DNA from: GCA-002715885 sp045561575
Lineage (GTDB): Bacteria; Bacteroidota; Bacteroidia; Flavobacteriales; BACL11
Assembly (NCBI GenBank): GCA_045561575.1
Contig: JBJKXM010000054.1
Span: 1 to 40,520, forward strand
Direction of reading: 5' to 3'
Length of the DNA: 40,520 nucleotides
Shown here: positions 1 through 7,272 of the stretch, piece by piece
Layout: the number at the start of each line of letters is the position of its first letter
How positions within the stretch are numbered: the stretch's first letter is position 1
Program-made: the position numbers and the translations under genes
The notes under the pieces: model-generated
Databases searched by the model: none
Told to the model about the DNA's origin: nothing
The model's input: only the letters and a program-made list of their open reading frames with translations

Positions 1-2
1 CA

Positions 3-104
3 ATATCTGTTAGATTAAAAATTAAAGATAAATTTTTAGAAATTTTTCCAGCGTTCTTTTATGCTATTTTAAATTTAATCATATTTATAAAATCAATACT
101 TTGA
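3..104 (+). CDS. Possible C-terminal end of an upstream protein (partial)
   Basis: An open frame runs from the window edge through 33 codons to a TGA at 102-104. The encoded tail has a basic start followed by a hydrophobic aromatic end (about IFPAFFYAILNLIIF), which could be a membrane-associated C terminus. No family is recognisable from so short a piece, and an AT-rich non-coding stretch could give the same frame by chance. It ends 5 nt before the first tRNA-Asp-like repeat, which would fit a gene sitting at a module boundary. Confidence 0.3.
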   Translation: MSVRLKIKDKFLEIFPAFFYAILNLIIFIKSIL

Positions 105-108
105 AAAA

Positions 109-178
109 AGTCCCGTCCAGATTGCAAAAATTAAAATTATTCTTTTGAAATTCAATATATTATGAGGGTTTTTATTTT
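109..178 (+). repeat. tRNA-Asp 3'-end-like repeat, copy 1 (degenerate)
   Basis: The copy begins AGTCCCGTCCAGA, matching the T-arm and acceptor 3' half expected of a Bacteroidota tRNA-Asp (…TTCGAGTCCCGTCCAGACCGC). It then shares the AATTCAATA…TATGAGGGTTTTT segment with the copies at 2056 and 6688. It lacks the AGGACA tail seen in those two, and the left arm of its terminator hairpin is eroded. No 5' part of a tRNA precedes it, so it is a fragment and not a tRNA gene. Confidence 0.6.
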
Positions 179-214
179 TCATTAAATTTTTTTATTTTTA
201 AAAAAATTTTTGTT

Positions 215-1645
215 ATGAAAAAAACCTTATTCTTTCTATTTTCTTTTTTTATTGTTTTTAGTTCAAAAGCAACTCATCTTATGGGTGGACAAATCACAGC
301 AACACACTTAAGTTCAGACTCTTCTGGACATCATTATATTGTTGAGTTAACCACATACAGAGATACCGTAGGAATTCCCATGGCTTCAACAGCAGATTTT
401 ACTGTTACACATTATTATTTAGGGGGACTCTCATCTACAACATATACAGTTGATTATGATACAACCTCAGGAAATCTATTACCAACCGTAACGGTATATG
501 GAGTTGAAGTATATTCTTTTATCGATACTATAACATTAAGTAGTGCAGGTTATTATTCAATAAGTTGGGAAGATTGTTGTAGAAATGGAGCTATTGTAAA
601 TATGTCTAATCCTCTCTCAGAAAATTTATTTTTAGTAACATATTTAACCGTTGACAGCTTAAATTCTAATTCAACACCAACATTTTTAACTCCACCTGTA
701 GCTTATCTTCCTCATGATACAATTTGGCAATACAACCCACTGCCATTTGATCCAGATGGTGATTCTTTATCGTGGAGATTAGTTGAACCATATGGTTTTC
801 CAGCAACTCCAGTGAGTGGTTATGATTTCTTATCAAACCCTGCATATTCTGATACATTAGGAGTATTTACATTAGATTCAATTACTGGATCAATTAGTTG
901 GGATCCAGCAATGTTGGGAAATTTTTCTGCATCTTTTCTTATTGATGAATTTAGAAATGGTATTAAAATTGGTGAATTGCGAAGAGATATGCAATTTATA
1001 GTAATTAATGATACATCTAATTTTTTACCAAACATATCTAATTTACAAACTATTCCAACAAATTCGCTAGGATATCCTTATGTCAAAATTAATCCAGGTA
1101 CAAATTATCAGTTACATTTACTTGGAAATGATCAAAATCCAAATGATATTTTATCAATGCAGGCTTTTGGAGAGGTATTTGATTTATCTAATTCTCCAGC
1201 TTCATTTAACTATTTTTATACTGGCAATGGAAATGAAATACAAGGTGATTTTTCTTGGAATCCTGATTTAAGTCACGTTCGTCCTCAACCATATTTAACA
1301 GTATTTAGAACATCAGATAATGTGTTCTATTATGATAATACTATTCAATTTGAAGTTACTCTCGGAAGTACTGATTTAAATGAAAATTCAATTTCAATAA
1401 GTAATTTATATCCGAATCCGTCTGATGGAAAATTTTTATTTTCAATGAATTTAAAAACTTATGAAACGATAAGTATTAAGGTTATAAATATGCTAGGAAT
1501 AGAGATTTATAACAATAGCTTAAATCTAAGCTCTGGAAATCATTTAATTCAAAATAAATTTGATTTGCAACCAGGGTATTATATTTTGAGTGTTAGTAAT
1601 GAAAATAATGTTATCGAGACAATTAAAATTTTAATTAATAGATAA
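215..1645 (+). CDS. Secreted T9SS type A sorting-domain protein
   Basis: A 476-residue exported protein. Residues 1-19 form a signal peptide (MKK plus a Phe-rich core), and the mature protein starts near THLMGGQITA, an N terminus common in large Bacteroidota surface and gliding-associated proteins. The middle is Asp/Asn/Ser-rich with likely beta-sandwich repeats (DPDGDSLSW and similar, as in cadherin/PKD-like domains). The last ~80 residues are a conventional type A sorting domain (LYPNPSDGKF…NMLGIEIY…GYYILSV), so T9SS export and surface attachment or release are expected. No catalytic motif is visible, so an adhesive or structural role is an inference. It follows repeat copy 1 and precedes the metal-binding gene by 46 nt. 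Confidence 0.85.
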   Translation: MKKTLFFLFSFFIVFSSKATHLMGGQITATHLSSDSSGHHYIVELTTYRDTVGIPMASTADFTVTHYYLGGLSSTTYTVDYDTTSGNLLPTVTVYGVEVYSFIDTITLSSAGYYSISWEDCCRNGAIVNMSNPLSENLFLVTYLTVDSLNSNSTPTFLTPPVAYLPHDTIWQYNPLPFDPDGDSLSWRLVEPYGFPATPVSGYDFLSNPAYSDTLGVFTLDSITGSISWDPAMLGNFSASFLIDEFRNGIKIGELRRDMQFIVINDTSNFLPNISNLQTIPTNSLGYPYVKINPGTNYQLHLLGNDQNPNDILSMQAFGEVFDLSNSPASFNYFYTGNGNEIQGDFSWNPDLSHVRPQPYLTVFRTSDNVFYYDNTIQFEVTLGSTDLNENSISISNLYPNPSDGKFLFSMNLKTYETISIKVINMLGIEIYNNSLNLSSGNHLIQNKFDLQPGYYILSVSNENNVIETIKILINR

Positions 1646-1691
1646 AGTCCCGATACTACAAAAGATTTTTTTATTAAAAAATAATTTCAAA

Positions 1692-2042
1692 ATGAATAAA
1701 TATATTTCTTTAATAATTTTAATGTGTTTTTTGACTTTTAATACTTCTGCTAAAAAAGTTAAATGGGTAAAGGAAACTGTTTTAGTTTCTGGTAACTGTG
1801 ATATGTGTAAAGAAAAAATTGAGAGTGCTGCAAAAAGTATTGAGGGTGTAAAGTCTGCAAAATGGAATAGTTATAGTGAAAAGTTAAAATTGAAATTTAA
1901 TTCTGAACTAACTTCAACTAATGTTATTGAAAAAGAAATTGCAAAAATAGGTTATGATACTCAAAATTTTAAGGCTTCTGATAAATCGTATAACAATCTT
2001 CATTTTTGTTGTAAATACGAAAGAAAATTACATAATCAATAA
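1692..2042 (+). CDS. Exported heavy-metal-associated (HMA) domain protein
   Basis: A 116-residue protein with a signal peptide (1-20) and one HMA ferredoxin-like domain (about 27-95). The metal-binding CxxC is at C36-D-M-C39, the usual position for binding Cu(I) or a similar soft metal. A second Cys pair (HFCCKYE) lies near the C terminus, as in other short Bacteroidota periplasmic HMA proteins. It probably buffers or passes on metal in the periplasm. No P-type ATPase or efflux gene adjoins it; the neighbours are a secreted T9SS protein and a tRNA-Asp-like repeat, suggesting accessory cargo. Confidence 0.85.
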   Translation: MNKYISLIILMCFLTFNTSAKKVKWVKETVLVSGNCDMCKEKIESAAKSIEGVKSAKWNSYSEKLKLKFNSELTSTNVIEKEIAKIGYDTQNFKASDKSYNNLHFCCKYERKLHNQ

Positions 2043-2055
2043 TTATTAAACGATA

Positions 2056-2149
2056 AGTCCCCGTCAGACCGTAACAATAAAATTTAAAACCTTATAATTC
2101 AATAGATTATGAGGGTTTTTTTAGTTAGGGTAGGACATATTTTAGGACA
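2056..2149 (+). repeat. tRNA-Asp 3'-end-like repeat, copy 2
   Basis: About 94 bp, closely similar along its whole length to the copy at 6688: AGTCCCCGTC-AGACCGT, then AACAATAAAA, a hairpin with AAACC/GGTTT arms and a T run, then two AGGACA direct repeats (2133-2138 and 2144-2149). The first part resembles a tRNA-Asp 3' end with one insertion and one deletion. It sits in the 231-bp gap between the HMA protein and the metalloprotease; the rest of that gap holds nothing recognisable except a weak promoter. Confidence 0.7.
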
Positions 2150-2261
2150 CTTTTTCAATTCTAACAATTTAGTACTGTTAAAAACTTATTATTCGATATT
2201 TATAAAAATAATCTTAATATTAAATTAATATTTTTTGAAGTTTAAATCAATAATGAATTTT

Positions 2262-2269
2262 TAAATTAG
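2262..2269 (+). promoter_or_regulatory. Weak -7 promoter element
   Basis: TAAATTAG matches the Bacteroidota -7 consensus TAnnTTTG except for one base. It is followed by CAAT and then the ATG at 2274, the same arrangement as the perfect element before the Kelch gene at 17604. A TTTG lies 24 bp upstream, slightly farther than usual. Confidence 0.45.
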
Positions 2270-2273
2270 CAAT

Positions 2274-4922
2274 ATGAATTTGAAAGCTATATTATTATCT
2301 TTTTTGTTGCTGAGTTTTTTGTTTGCTTTCCCGCAAAGAAATTGTGGTACTATGCAACATTACGAAGATCAATTAATAAAAGATCCATCTTTATTATTAA
2401 GGATGCAAGATCAAGAAAGAGAAATTAAAAATTGGATTCAAAATAATTTAAATAAACACCAACCTTCAATCATTACTATACCTGTTGTTGTACATATAGT
2501 ATATAATAATCAAAATGAGAATATTTCGGATAATCAAATATTTTCTCAATTAGATATTTTAAATGAAGACTTTAGAAGATTAAATGCTGACACCGTAAAT
2601 ACTCCCACTGGTTTTTTGTCTGTTGCATCTGACTGTGAAATTGAATTTTGTCTTGCTCAAAAAGATCCTAATGGAAATTCTACAACGGGAATAACAAGAA
2701 CTCAGACCTCTGAAACTTCATTCAGTACTAATGATGATGTAAAATACACAAATTCAGGTGGAAAAGATGCTTGGAATACTTTAGAGTATTTAAATATATG
2801 GGTTTGTGATCTTTCGGGTGGTCTTTTGGGATATGCGCAATTTCCTGGCGGAAATGTAAATGAAGATGGAGTAGTTTGTGACTATGCTTATTTTGGAAAT
2901 ATTGGTACAGCAACACCTCCTTATGACAAAGGAAGAACTGCAACTCACGAAGTTGGTCATTGGTTAAATCTTAGACATATTTGGGGTGATTCTAATTGTG
3001 GAAATGATTTCTGTAATGATACTCCTGAACACAGTGGCTCTAATTACAGTTGTCCTTCATTCCCTAGTCCATCCTCATGTTCTGGTAATGGTTCTTACGG
3101 GGATATGTTTATGAATTATATGGATTATACTGATGATGGATGTATGAATATTTTTACACAAGATCAAAAAAATAGAATGATTGCAGCTATAAATACTTCC
3201 AGAGCAGGATTATTAACTAGTAATGCTTGTAATACAGATTATGGTTGTACGGATACATTAGCTTTTAATTTTGATAGTCTTGCTATTTTTAATGATGGCT
3301 CTTGCTGTTATATTTCTGGATGTACCGATCCTTCAGCATTTAATTATGATTCTTTGGCTTGCTTTGATGATAATTCTTGTGTTGCTTCAATATTAGGCTG
3401 TACTGATCCTTTTGCAATAAACTACGATCCAAATGCCAATACAACAATAGCATTTGGAGGAGCATTAAATAATAGTATAGGATCTGGAGGATATTTTAAT
3501 GGCAACCAACATTTATTTTTTGATGCTTCAAAACCTTTTAAAATCAAATCAGCTGTTGTTTATTCTCAAAACACAAACACAGTAACATTTGAGTTGCGAA
3601 ACAATAATTCTGTTGTTATTGATGATACAACCATTACAGTTTCACCTGGACCACAAAGATTATATTTTGATTTTGATGTTCCTATTGGTTTAGATTTTGA
3701 ATTAGGTGTATCTGCTAACAATTCAGGTTTATACAGAAATAATGGAGGACCAGCTTATCCTTACGATATAGGTTCTGTAATGACAATTACAAGATCTAGT
3801 GCAAATACTTCACCAACAGGGTATTACTATTTTTATTATGATATTGAAATTGAGGATACATGTTTTGGAGTTACTTCTGGATGTACTGATTCAACTGCAC
3901 TAAATTTTAACCCAAACGCTGCAATTGATGATGGAAGCTGTTGTTTTATTTCTGGCTGTACTGATCCTTTAGCAGCAAATTATGATTCAACTGCATGCTT
4001 TGAAGATAGTACTTGCTGTTACATTTCAAATACTATACTTGATACTAGTTCTTGCTTATCTTTTTTTTATGATGGAAATATTTATAATAATTCAGGCACC
4101 TATAATTTTAATTATATAAATTATTGCGGCTTTGATAGCTTGGTAACAATTAATTTAATCATTGGTTTACCTGATACATCATATACTAATACTATTGAAT
4201 GCGATAATTATTTTTGGAACGGTACTAACTATAATTCCTCTGGCACTTATGTATGGAATGATATTACAAGCTCTGGTTGTGATACAACAGCATTTTTGAA
4301 TTTGATTATAAATAATTCATATTCTGACACACTAATTATTGATACATGTGATTCCTACTCATGGTACGGAAACACATACTCAAATTCGGGTAATTTTTAT
4401 CAAAATTTTACATCCAATTTAGGATGTGATAGTATTAAACATTTGGATCTTACTATAAATAATTCTCCAAATGTAGCTATCATAGAGTCAGGAAATTCAT
4501 TAATTGGATCAATTTCTGGTGGAGTTTTTCCATTTGTTTATATGTGGAGTAGTGGTGATAGCACACAAATTATAAATCCTTTGTCAAATGGCTTGTATTG
4601 GTTAATTGTTTTAGATAGTAAAGGGTGTTTCTCAGATACAGTGTTTAAAAACGTAGATTTTGTTCCTTCAAGTATTTACAACATCCAAAATAATATAATT
4701 CTATATCCTAATCCTACAGACGGAATTTTTAATTTGGTTAATAAATCAGAAATTAAGATTTCTTTAGAAATAACAAATAATTTGGGGCAAATAATTTACA
4801 GTTTGTCTGTAGATAATAATTCAAATATAAATATTGATTTATCAAATCTAGCTAGCGGTATTTACAATGTGAATGTTTTTTCTAAAAGTTTGAATTTTAG
4901 AAAAATAATAGTGAAAAATTAA
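2274..4922 (+). CDS. Secreted M43-family zinc metalloprotease with T9SS sorting domain
   Basis: An 882-residue protein with a signal peptide (1-20). The catalytic domain (about 60-320) has the zinc motif HEVGHWLNLRH (H225, E226, H229, H235) and a Met-turn-like MNYMDY, typical of cytophagalysin/pappalysin (M43) proteases. Then follow GCTDP…DDGSC-type linkers (around 323, 348, 375, 535, 555), a ~135-residue module (393-530) also present in the Kelch protein at 17604, three ~48-residue repeats ending GCDS/GCDT…LnLxIN, and a type A sorting domain (about 805-882, YPNPTDGIFNL). It should be exported by T9SS to degrade extracellular protein. It is the first gene after repeat copy 2. Confidence 0.9.
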   Translation: MNLKAILLSFLLLSFLFAFPQRNCGTMQHYEDQLIKDPSLLLRMQDQEREIKNWIQNNLNKHQPSIITIPVVVHIVYNNQNENISDNQIFSQLDILNEDFRRLNADTVNTPTGFLSVASDCEIEFCLAQKDPNGNSTTGITRTQTSETSFSTNDDVKYTNSGGKDAWNTLEYLNIWVCDLSGGLLGYAQFPGGNVNEDGVVCDYAYFGNIGTATPPYDKGRTATHEVGHWLNLRHIWGDSNCGNDFCNDTPEHSGSNYSCPSFPSPSSCSGNGSYGDMFMNYMDYTDDGCMNIFTQDQKNRMIAAINTSRAGLLTSNACNTDYGCTDTLAFNFDSLAIFNDGSCCYISGCTDPSAFNYDSLACFDDNSCVASILGCTDPFAINYDPNANTTIAFGGALNNSIGSGGYFNGNQHLFFDASKPFKIKSAVVYSQNTNTVTFELRNNNSVVIDDTTITVSPGPQRLYFDFDVPIGLDFELGVSANNSGLYRNNGGPAYPYDIGSVMTITRSSANTSPTGYYYFYYDIEIEDTCFGVTSGCTDSTALNFNPNAAIDDGSCCFISGCTDPLAANYDSTACFEDSTCCYISNTILDTSSCLSFFYDGNIYNNSGTYNFNYINYCGFDSLVTINLIIGLPDTSYTNTIECDNYFWNGTNYNSSGTYVWNDITSSGCDTTAFLNLIINNSYSDTLIIDTCDSYSWYGNTYSNSGNFYQNFTSNLGCDSIKHLDLTINNSPNVAIIESGNSLIGSISGGVFPFVYMWSSGDSTQIINPLSNGLYWLIVLDSKGCFSDTVFKNVDFVPSSIYNIQNNIILYPNPTDGIFNLVNKSEIKISLEITNNLGQIIYSLSVDNNSNINIDLSNLASGIYNVNVFSKSLNFRKIIVKN

Positions 4923-4978
4923 ATATTTGGTCTTGCTTTTATTTAAATTTAACTATTAAATAACTAAAATATAATTAT

Positions 4979-5245
4979 ATGAACTTAATGCTAACAGCCA
5001 GTTGTAATGATGCTGATAATTTTAAAATAAATGGGTATGAAAAAGTAAAACATGAGTTTTCTGATTGGTGTGATTCTTCAAAAAGTGTTTTCTGTAAAAT
5101 TGATGATCAAAATGTCTTAGAGCTATTTTTTGATGTTAACCCTCCAAAACTTAAAGAATGGTTAGCTAAACCATCTACTCAGCAAATGTTTAAAGAACAT
5201 AATTTTGTTCCAATAAGATATACTTTTGAGCCACTATCAATATAA
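4979..5245 (+). CDS. Small protein of unknown function
   Basis: An 88-residue soluble protein with no signal peptide or membrane segment. Its composition is mixed, with three Cys (two flanking a short acidic stretch, WCDSSKSVFC) and a C-terminal part LKEWLAKPSTQQMF… that looks helical. I do not recognise a family. The start is the first ATG in frame. It lies 56 nt after the metalloprotease and 110 nt before the GNAT gene, inside the segment bounded by repeats 2 and 3. Confidence 0.6.
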   Translation: MNLMLTASCNDADNFKINGYEKVKHEFSDWCDSSKSVFCKIDDQNVLELFFDVNPPKLKEWLAKPSTQQMFKEHNFVPIRYTFEPLSI

Positions 5246-5355
5246 TTTATAATTTACCTCTTATTGTTTAATTAATATAAAATTAAAATAAATTTAAAAT
5301 TTTAAATATTTAATTTTTTTTTTCATCATTTTAAATTTGTCATAAATTTTAAATA

Positions 5356-5706
5356 ATGATTAAAATTAGTATAGTAGAAGTTGATAAAAGTGTCATCTTA
5401 TTTTTGGCAATTGATACTTCTTCTTCTGAGGTTATTGGTAAATGTGCTTTTAAAATAAGAAAGAATAATTTAATAAGGTATCAAGACGCTTTCATCGAAA
5501 AAGTAAATAGAGGTAAGGGAATATATAAACAATTGTTTAATGCTAGAGAAAAATACATTAATGAATATTATCCTAATTTTATTATTGAGTCATATTGTAA
5601 AAAATCTACTTTACATTTTTTTAAAAACAATGGTTTTTCTATTAAAAGTAAATTATATTTAGTAGAGAAAAATAATTCTATTTCTCAAAATTTAAAAGTT
5701 GTTTAA
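5356..5706 (+). CDS. GNAT-family N-acetyltransferase (short)
   Basis: A 116-residue protein consistent with a compact GCN5-related acetyltransferase. An N-terminal strand pair ends in EVIGKCAFKIRK. The acetyl-CoA pyrophosphate loop is NRGKGIYKQLF (R/Q-x-x-G-x-G/A pattern), followed by a helix. A C-terminal CKKSTLHFFKNNGF matches the usual motif-B N/K-x-x-x-x-x-F-Y/F-x-x-x-G-F. It is shorter than most members (140-180 aa). The substrate cannot be told. It may be cargo of the repeat-bounded region. Confidence 0.75.
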   Translation: MIKISIVEVDKSVILFLAIDTSSSEVIGKCAFKIRKNNLIRYQDAFIEKVNRGKGIYKQLFNAREKYINEYYPNFIIESYCKKSTLHFFKNNGFSIKSKLYLVEKNNSISQNLKVV

Positions 5707-5728
5707 ATAAAACTTATTTTTTATTAAA

Positions 5729-5756
5729 TATCAATAATTATTTATTGATTATCAAT
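5729..5756. promoter_or_regulatory. Overlapping palindromes, likely operator of the DUF2975/HTH operon
   Basis: Two overlapping inverted repeats lie just upstream of the membrane-protein gene: TCAATAA/TTATTGA (5731-5737 and 5742-5748, 4-nt loop) and ATTGAT/ATCAAT (5744-5749 and 5751-5756, 1-nt loop). The half-site ATCAATAA therefore occurs three times in alternating orientation. They cover a TTG (5745-5747) placed 19 bp before the -7 element at 5767. Autorepression by the operon's own HTH protein is an inference. Confidence 0.55.
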
Positions 5757-5766
5757 AATTTTTTTA

Positions 5767-5774
5767 TATATTTG
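5767..5774 (+). promoter_or_regulatory. -7 promoter element of the DUF2975/HTH operon
   Basis: TATATTTG is a perfect TAnnTTTG, with TTG at 5745-5747 and a 19-bp spacer, which fits the Bacteroidota sigma-ABfr promoter. It lies 17 nt before the ATG at 5792. Confidence 0.65.
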
Positions 5775-5791
5775 TCAAAAATTATAAATAA

Positions 5792-6397
5792 ATGAAAATA
5801 GAAAGTATTAGTATAATTCAAAAGATATCAAAATTTATATCAATTTCATTTCTGACTATTTCATGTGTCATTACTTTAATATTATTATATGTTTTATTTG
5901 GTGGGAGTTTGGCAGGAGATATACAAATTAGCACATTTATTAATGACGTTGATAAAACAAATGAATATAATAATTTTAATGTTGTTCCTTTTTTCTTCAA
6001 GCTATGCATGGTTTTATTTATAGTAACAATATTATTTCTAATAAATACCATATTAAGATATTGGGATAATTTCATGTCATTAGTTAAGAAAGGAAAGTAT
6101 TTTGAAATAAATACAATTAAGAATTTAAAGTATATTTCATATATCTTATCAAGTATATGGCTAGTGTTATTTTTAATAGAAACTTTCACACAAAAATCAA
6201 TAATTAGAACATATGTATCATTTCAACAAAATTTAAATGACAAAATTATTGATGAAAATATTTTTAATGAAAGTGTTGATTTAGGTTTTAATTTTCCACC
6301 ATTATTCTTTTTAATTATTCCAACTATATTTTGGGTTATATCTCATATTTTAATTGAAGGGATAAAACTTAAAAAAGAAAATGAACTTACAATATGA
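5792..6397 (+). CDS. DUF2975-family membrane protein
   Basis: A 201-residue protein with four hydrophobic segments (about 18-40, 65-90, 108-128 and 170-195). The pattern of a long loop between TM1 and TM2, and a basic kinked stretch after TM2 (RYWDNFMSLVKKGKYF…I), is that of DUF2975 proteins. These are regularly encoded directly before a YozG-like HTH regulator, as here: the stop overlaps the next start in ATGA at 6394-6397. The pair is often seen as a membrane/regulator module of unknown signal. It is controlled from the promoter and palindromes just upstream. Confidence 0.8.
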   Translation: MKIESISIIQKISKFISISFLTISCVITLILLYVLFGGSLAGDIQISTFINDVDKTNEYNNFNVVPFFFKLCMVLFIVTILFLINTILRYWDNFMSLVKKGKYFEINTIKNLKYISYILSSIWLVLFLIETFTQKSIIRTYVSFQQNLNDKIIDENIFNESVDLGFNFPPLFFLIIPTIFWVISHILIEGIKLKKENELTI

Positions 6398-6600
6398 GCA
6401 ATATTATAATAAATTTAGATGTTGTATTGGCTAAACGAAAAATGAGTTTGACTGAATTATCACAAAAAGTTGGTATTACTATGTCAAATCTCTCAATTCT
6501 TAAAAAAGGAAAAGCAAAAGCAATTAGATTTTCAACTCTTGAATCAATATGTGAGGCTTTAGAATGTCAACCTGGTGATCTTTTAAAATATAAAGAATAA
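6394..6600 (+). CDS. Cro/C1-type (YozG-like) HTH transcriptional regulator
   Basis: A 68-residue single-domain regulator. The HTH is at about 11-62: LAKRKMSLTELSQKVGITMSNLSILKKGKAKAIR…TLESICEALECQPGDLLKY, the classic XRE five-helix pattern. The LECQPGDLL ending is characteristic of the YozG/YdaS-like small group. It is translationally coupled to the DUF2975 gene by a 4-bp overlap and probably represses its own operon at the palindromes around 5729-5756. The length is normal for the group. Confidence 0.9.
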   Translation: MSNIIINLDVVLAKRKMSLTELSQKVGITMSNLSILKKGKAKAIRFSTLESICEALECQPGDLLKYKE

Positions 6601-6625
6601 GTCATTAATTTTTGTTTTGTTAAAT

Positions 6626-6660
6626 TGTGCATCTATCTTTAAACTAGAGTTAGATGCACA
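6626..6660 (+). terminator. 10-bp inverted repeat after the HTH gene
   Basis: TGTGCATCTA (6626-6635) and TAGATGCACA (6651-6660) are perfect inverted arms around a 15-nt loop, 25 nt after the HTH stop. No T run follows (TAAATTT only), so it may be a weak terminator, an mRNA-stabilising hairpin or a protein-binding site. Confidence 0.45.
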
Positions 6661-6687
6661 TAAATTTATTGTAGTAATTATTAGCAA

Positions 6688-6780
6688 AGTCTCGTCCAGA
6701 CCGCAACAATAAAAGCTAAACCCTGATAATTCAATAGACTATGAGGGTTTTTTAGTTAAGGCAGGACATATAGTAGGACA
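6688..6780 (+). repeat. tRNA-Asp 3'-end-like repeat, copy 3
   Basis: The best-preserved copy. AGTCTCGTCCAGACCGC differs by one base from the tRNA-Asp 3' end expected for this phylum. Then follow AACAATAAAA, a terminator hairpin with arms AAACCCT (6718-6724) and AGGGTTT (6744-6750) plus a T run, and direct repeats AGGACA at 6763-6768 and 6775-6780. It aligns with 2056-2149 throughout. It occupies much of the 313-bp gap 6601-6913; the rest holds the hairpin at 6626-6660 and the possible signal-peptide start of the next gene. Confidence 0.75.
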
Positions 6781-6913
6781 ATATTGATTGATTTCTAATT
6801 ATTCTGAAATTTCAGTAAAATCACCTATCTTATTGTTGGTAAATATTTGTTTAGATTTGAGAATTAAAATGTAATATTGTTAAATCAAAAAATTATTACT
6901 TTCTTTTATTATT

Positions 6914-7228
6914 TTGTTTTTCATGCATAGTCTAATCTATGCTTCTTTCCCAATTGAAGAAATTAATGATAATGCAATTAATTCTTTTTTATCTGAAGAC
7001 AAGAAAAATGATGAGCCCTCCATTTCTATTTATATTCTTCGAGGAGTTTTATTTTTTTCAATTCTTATTCCTGGCTTATATTTTTTATTTAGATCATGGT
7101 GGAGAGCATGGCGAAATCAAGTTAAATGGGTTAGAATATTAACTTATGTTGTACTTGGAATTCTCTCTTTAGTTTTATTATTAAGCATTTTCTTTGGTAT
7201 TGTTGGTGTTTATAATCCTGGTGGTTAA
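6914..7228 (+). CDS. Small ASFP-type membrane protein; start codon uncertain
   Basis: The 104-residue frame from TTG 6914 begins inside what looks like a signal peptide. Extending upstream to 6884 gives IKKLLLSFIILFFMHSLIYA followed by SFP, a full signal peptide like those of the next two genes, but the codon at the natural start is ATC instead of ATG. The mature part has an acidic/Asn stretch, then two membrane helices (about 40-60 and 75-98) with a basic RSWWRAWRNQVKW between them and a Gly-rich end. I recognise no function. Either an ATC or TTG start is used, or the gene has lost its start by mutation. Confidence 0.55.
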   Translation: MFFMHSLIYASFPIEEINDNAINSFLSEDKKNDEPSISIYILRGVLFFSILIPGLYFLFRSWWRAWRNQVKWVRILTYVVLGILSLVLLLSIFFGIVGVYNPGG

Positions 7229-7272
7229 TATTAAAATGGAATTAAATAAATTAGATATTATATAATTTTTAT

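Noticed and set aside
109..178. Complete tRNA-Asp gene
   Set aside because: Only the 3' part is similar; there is no anticodon arm, D arm or 5' acceptor strand upstream of any of the three copies.
1646..1675. AGTCCCGATACTACA right after the stop at 1645, a possible fourth tRNA-derived fragment
   Set aside because: Only the first eight bases agree with the tRNA-Asp-like copies; the rest does not fit, and no hairpin or AGGACA repeats follow.
5818..6189. 123-aa open frame on the minus strand
   Set aside because: It lies entirely inside the well-supported DUF2975 gene and shows no family features; AT-rich coding DNA often leaves such antisense frames.
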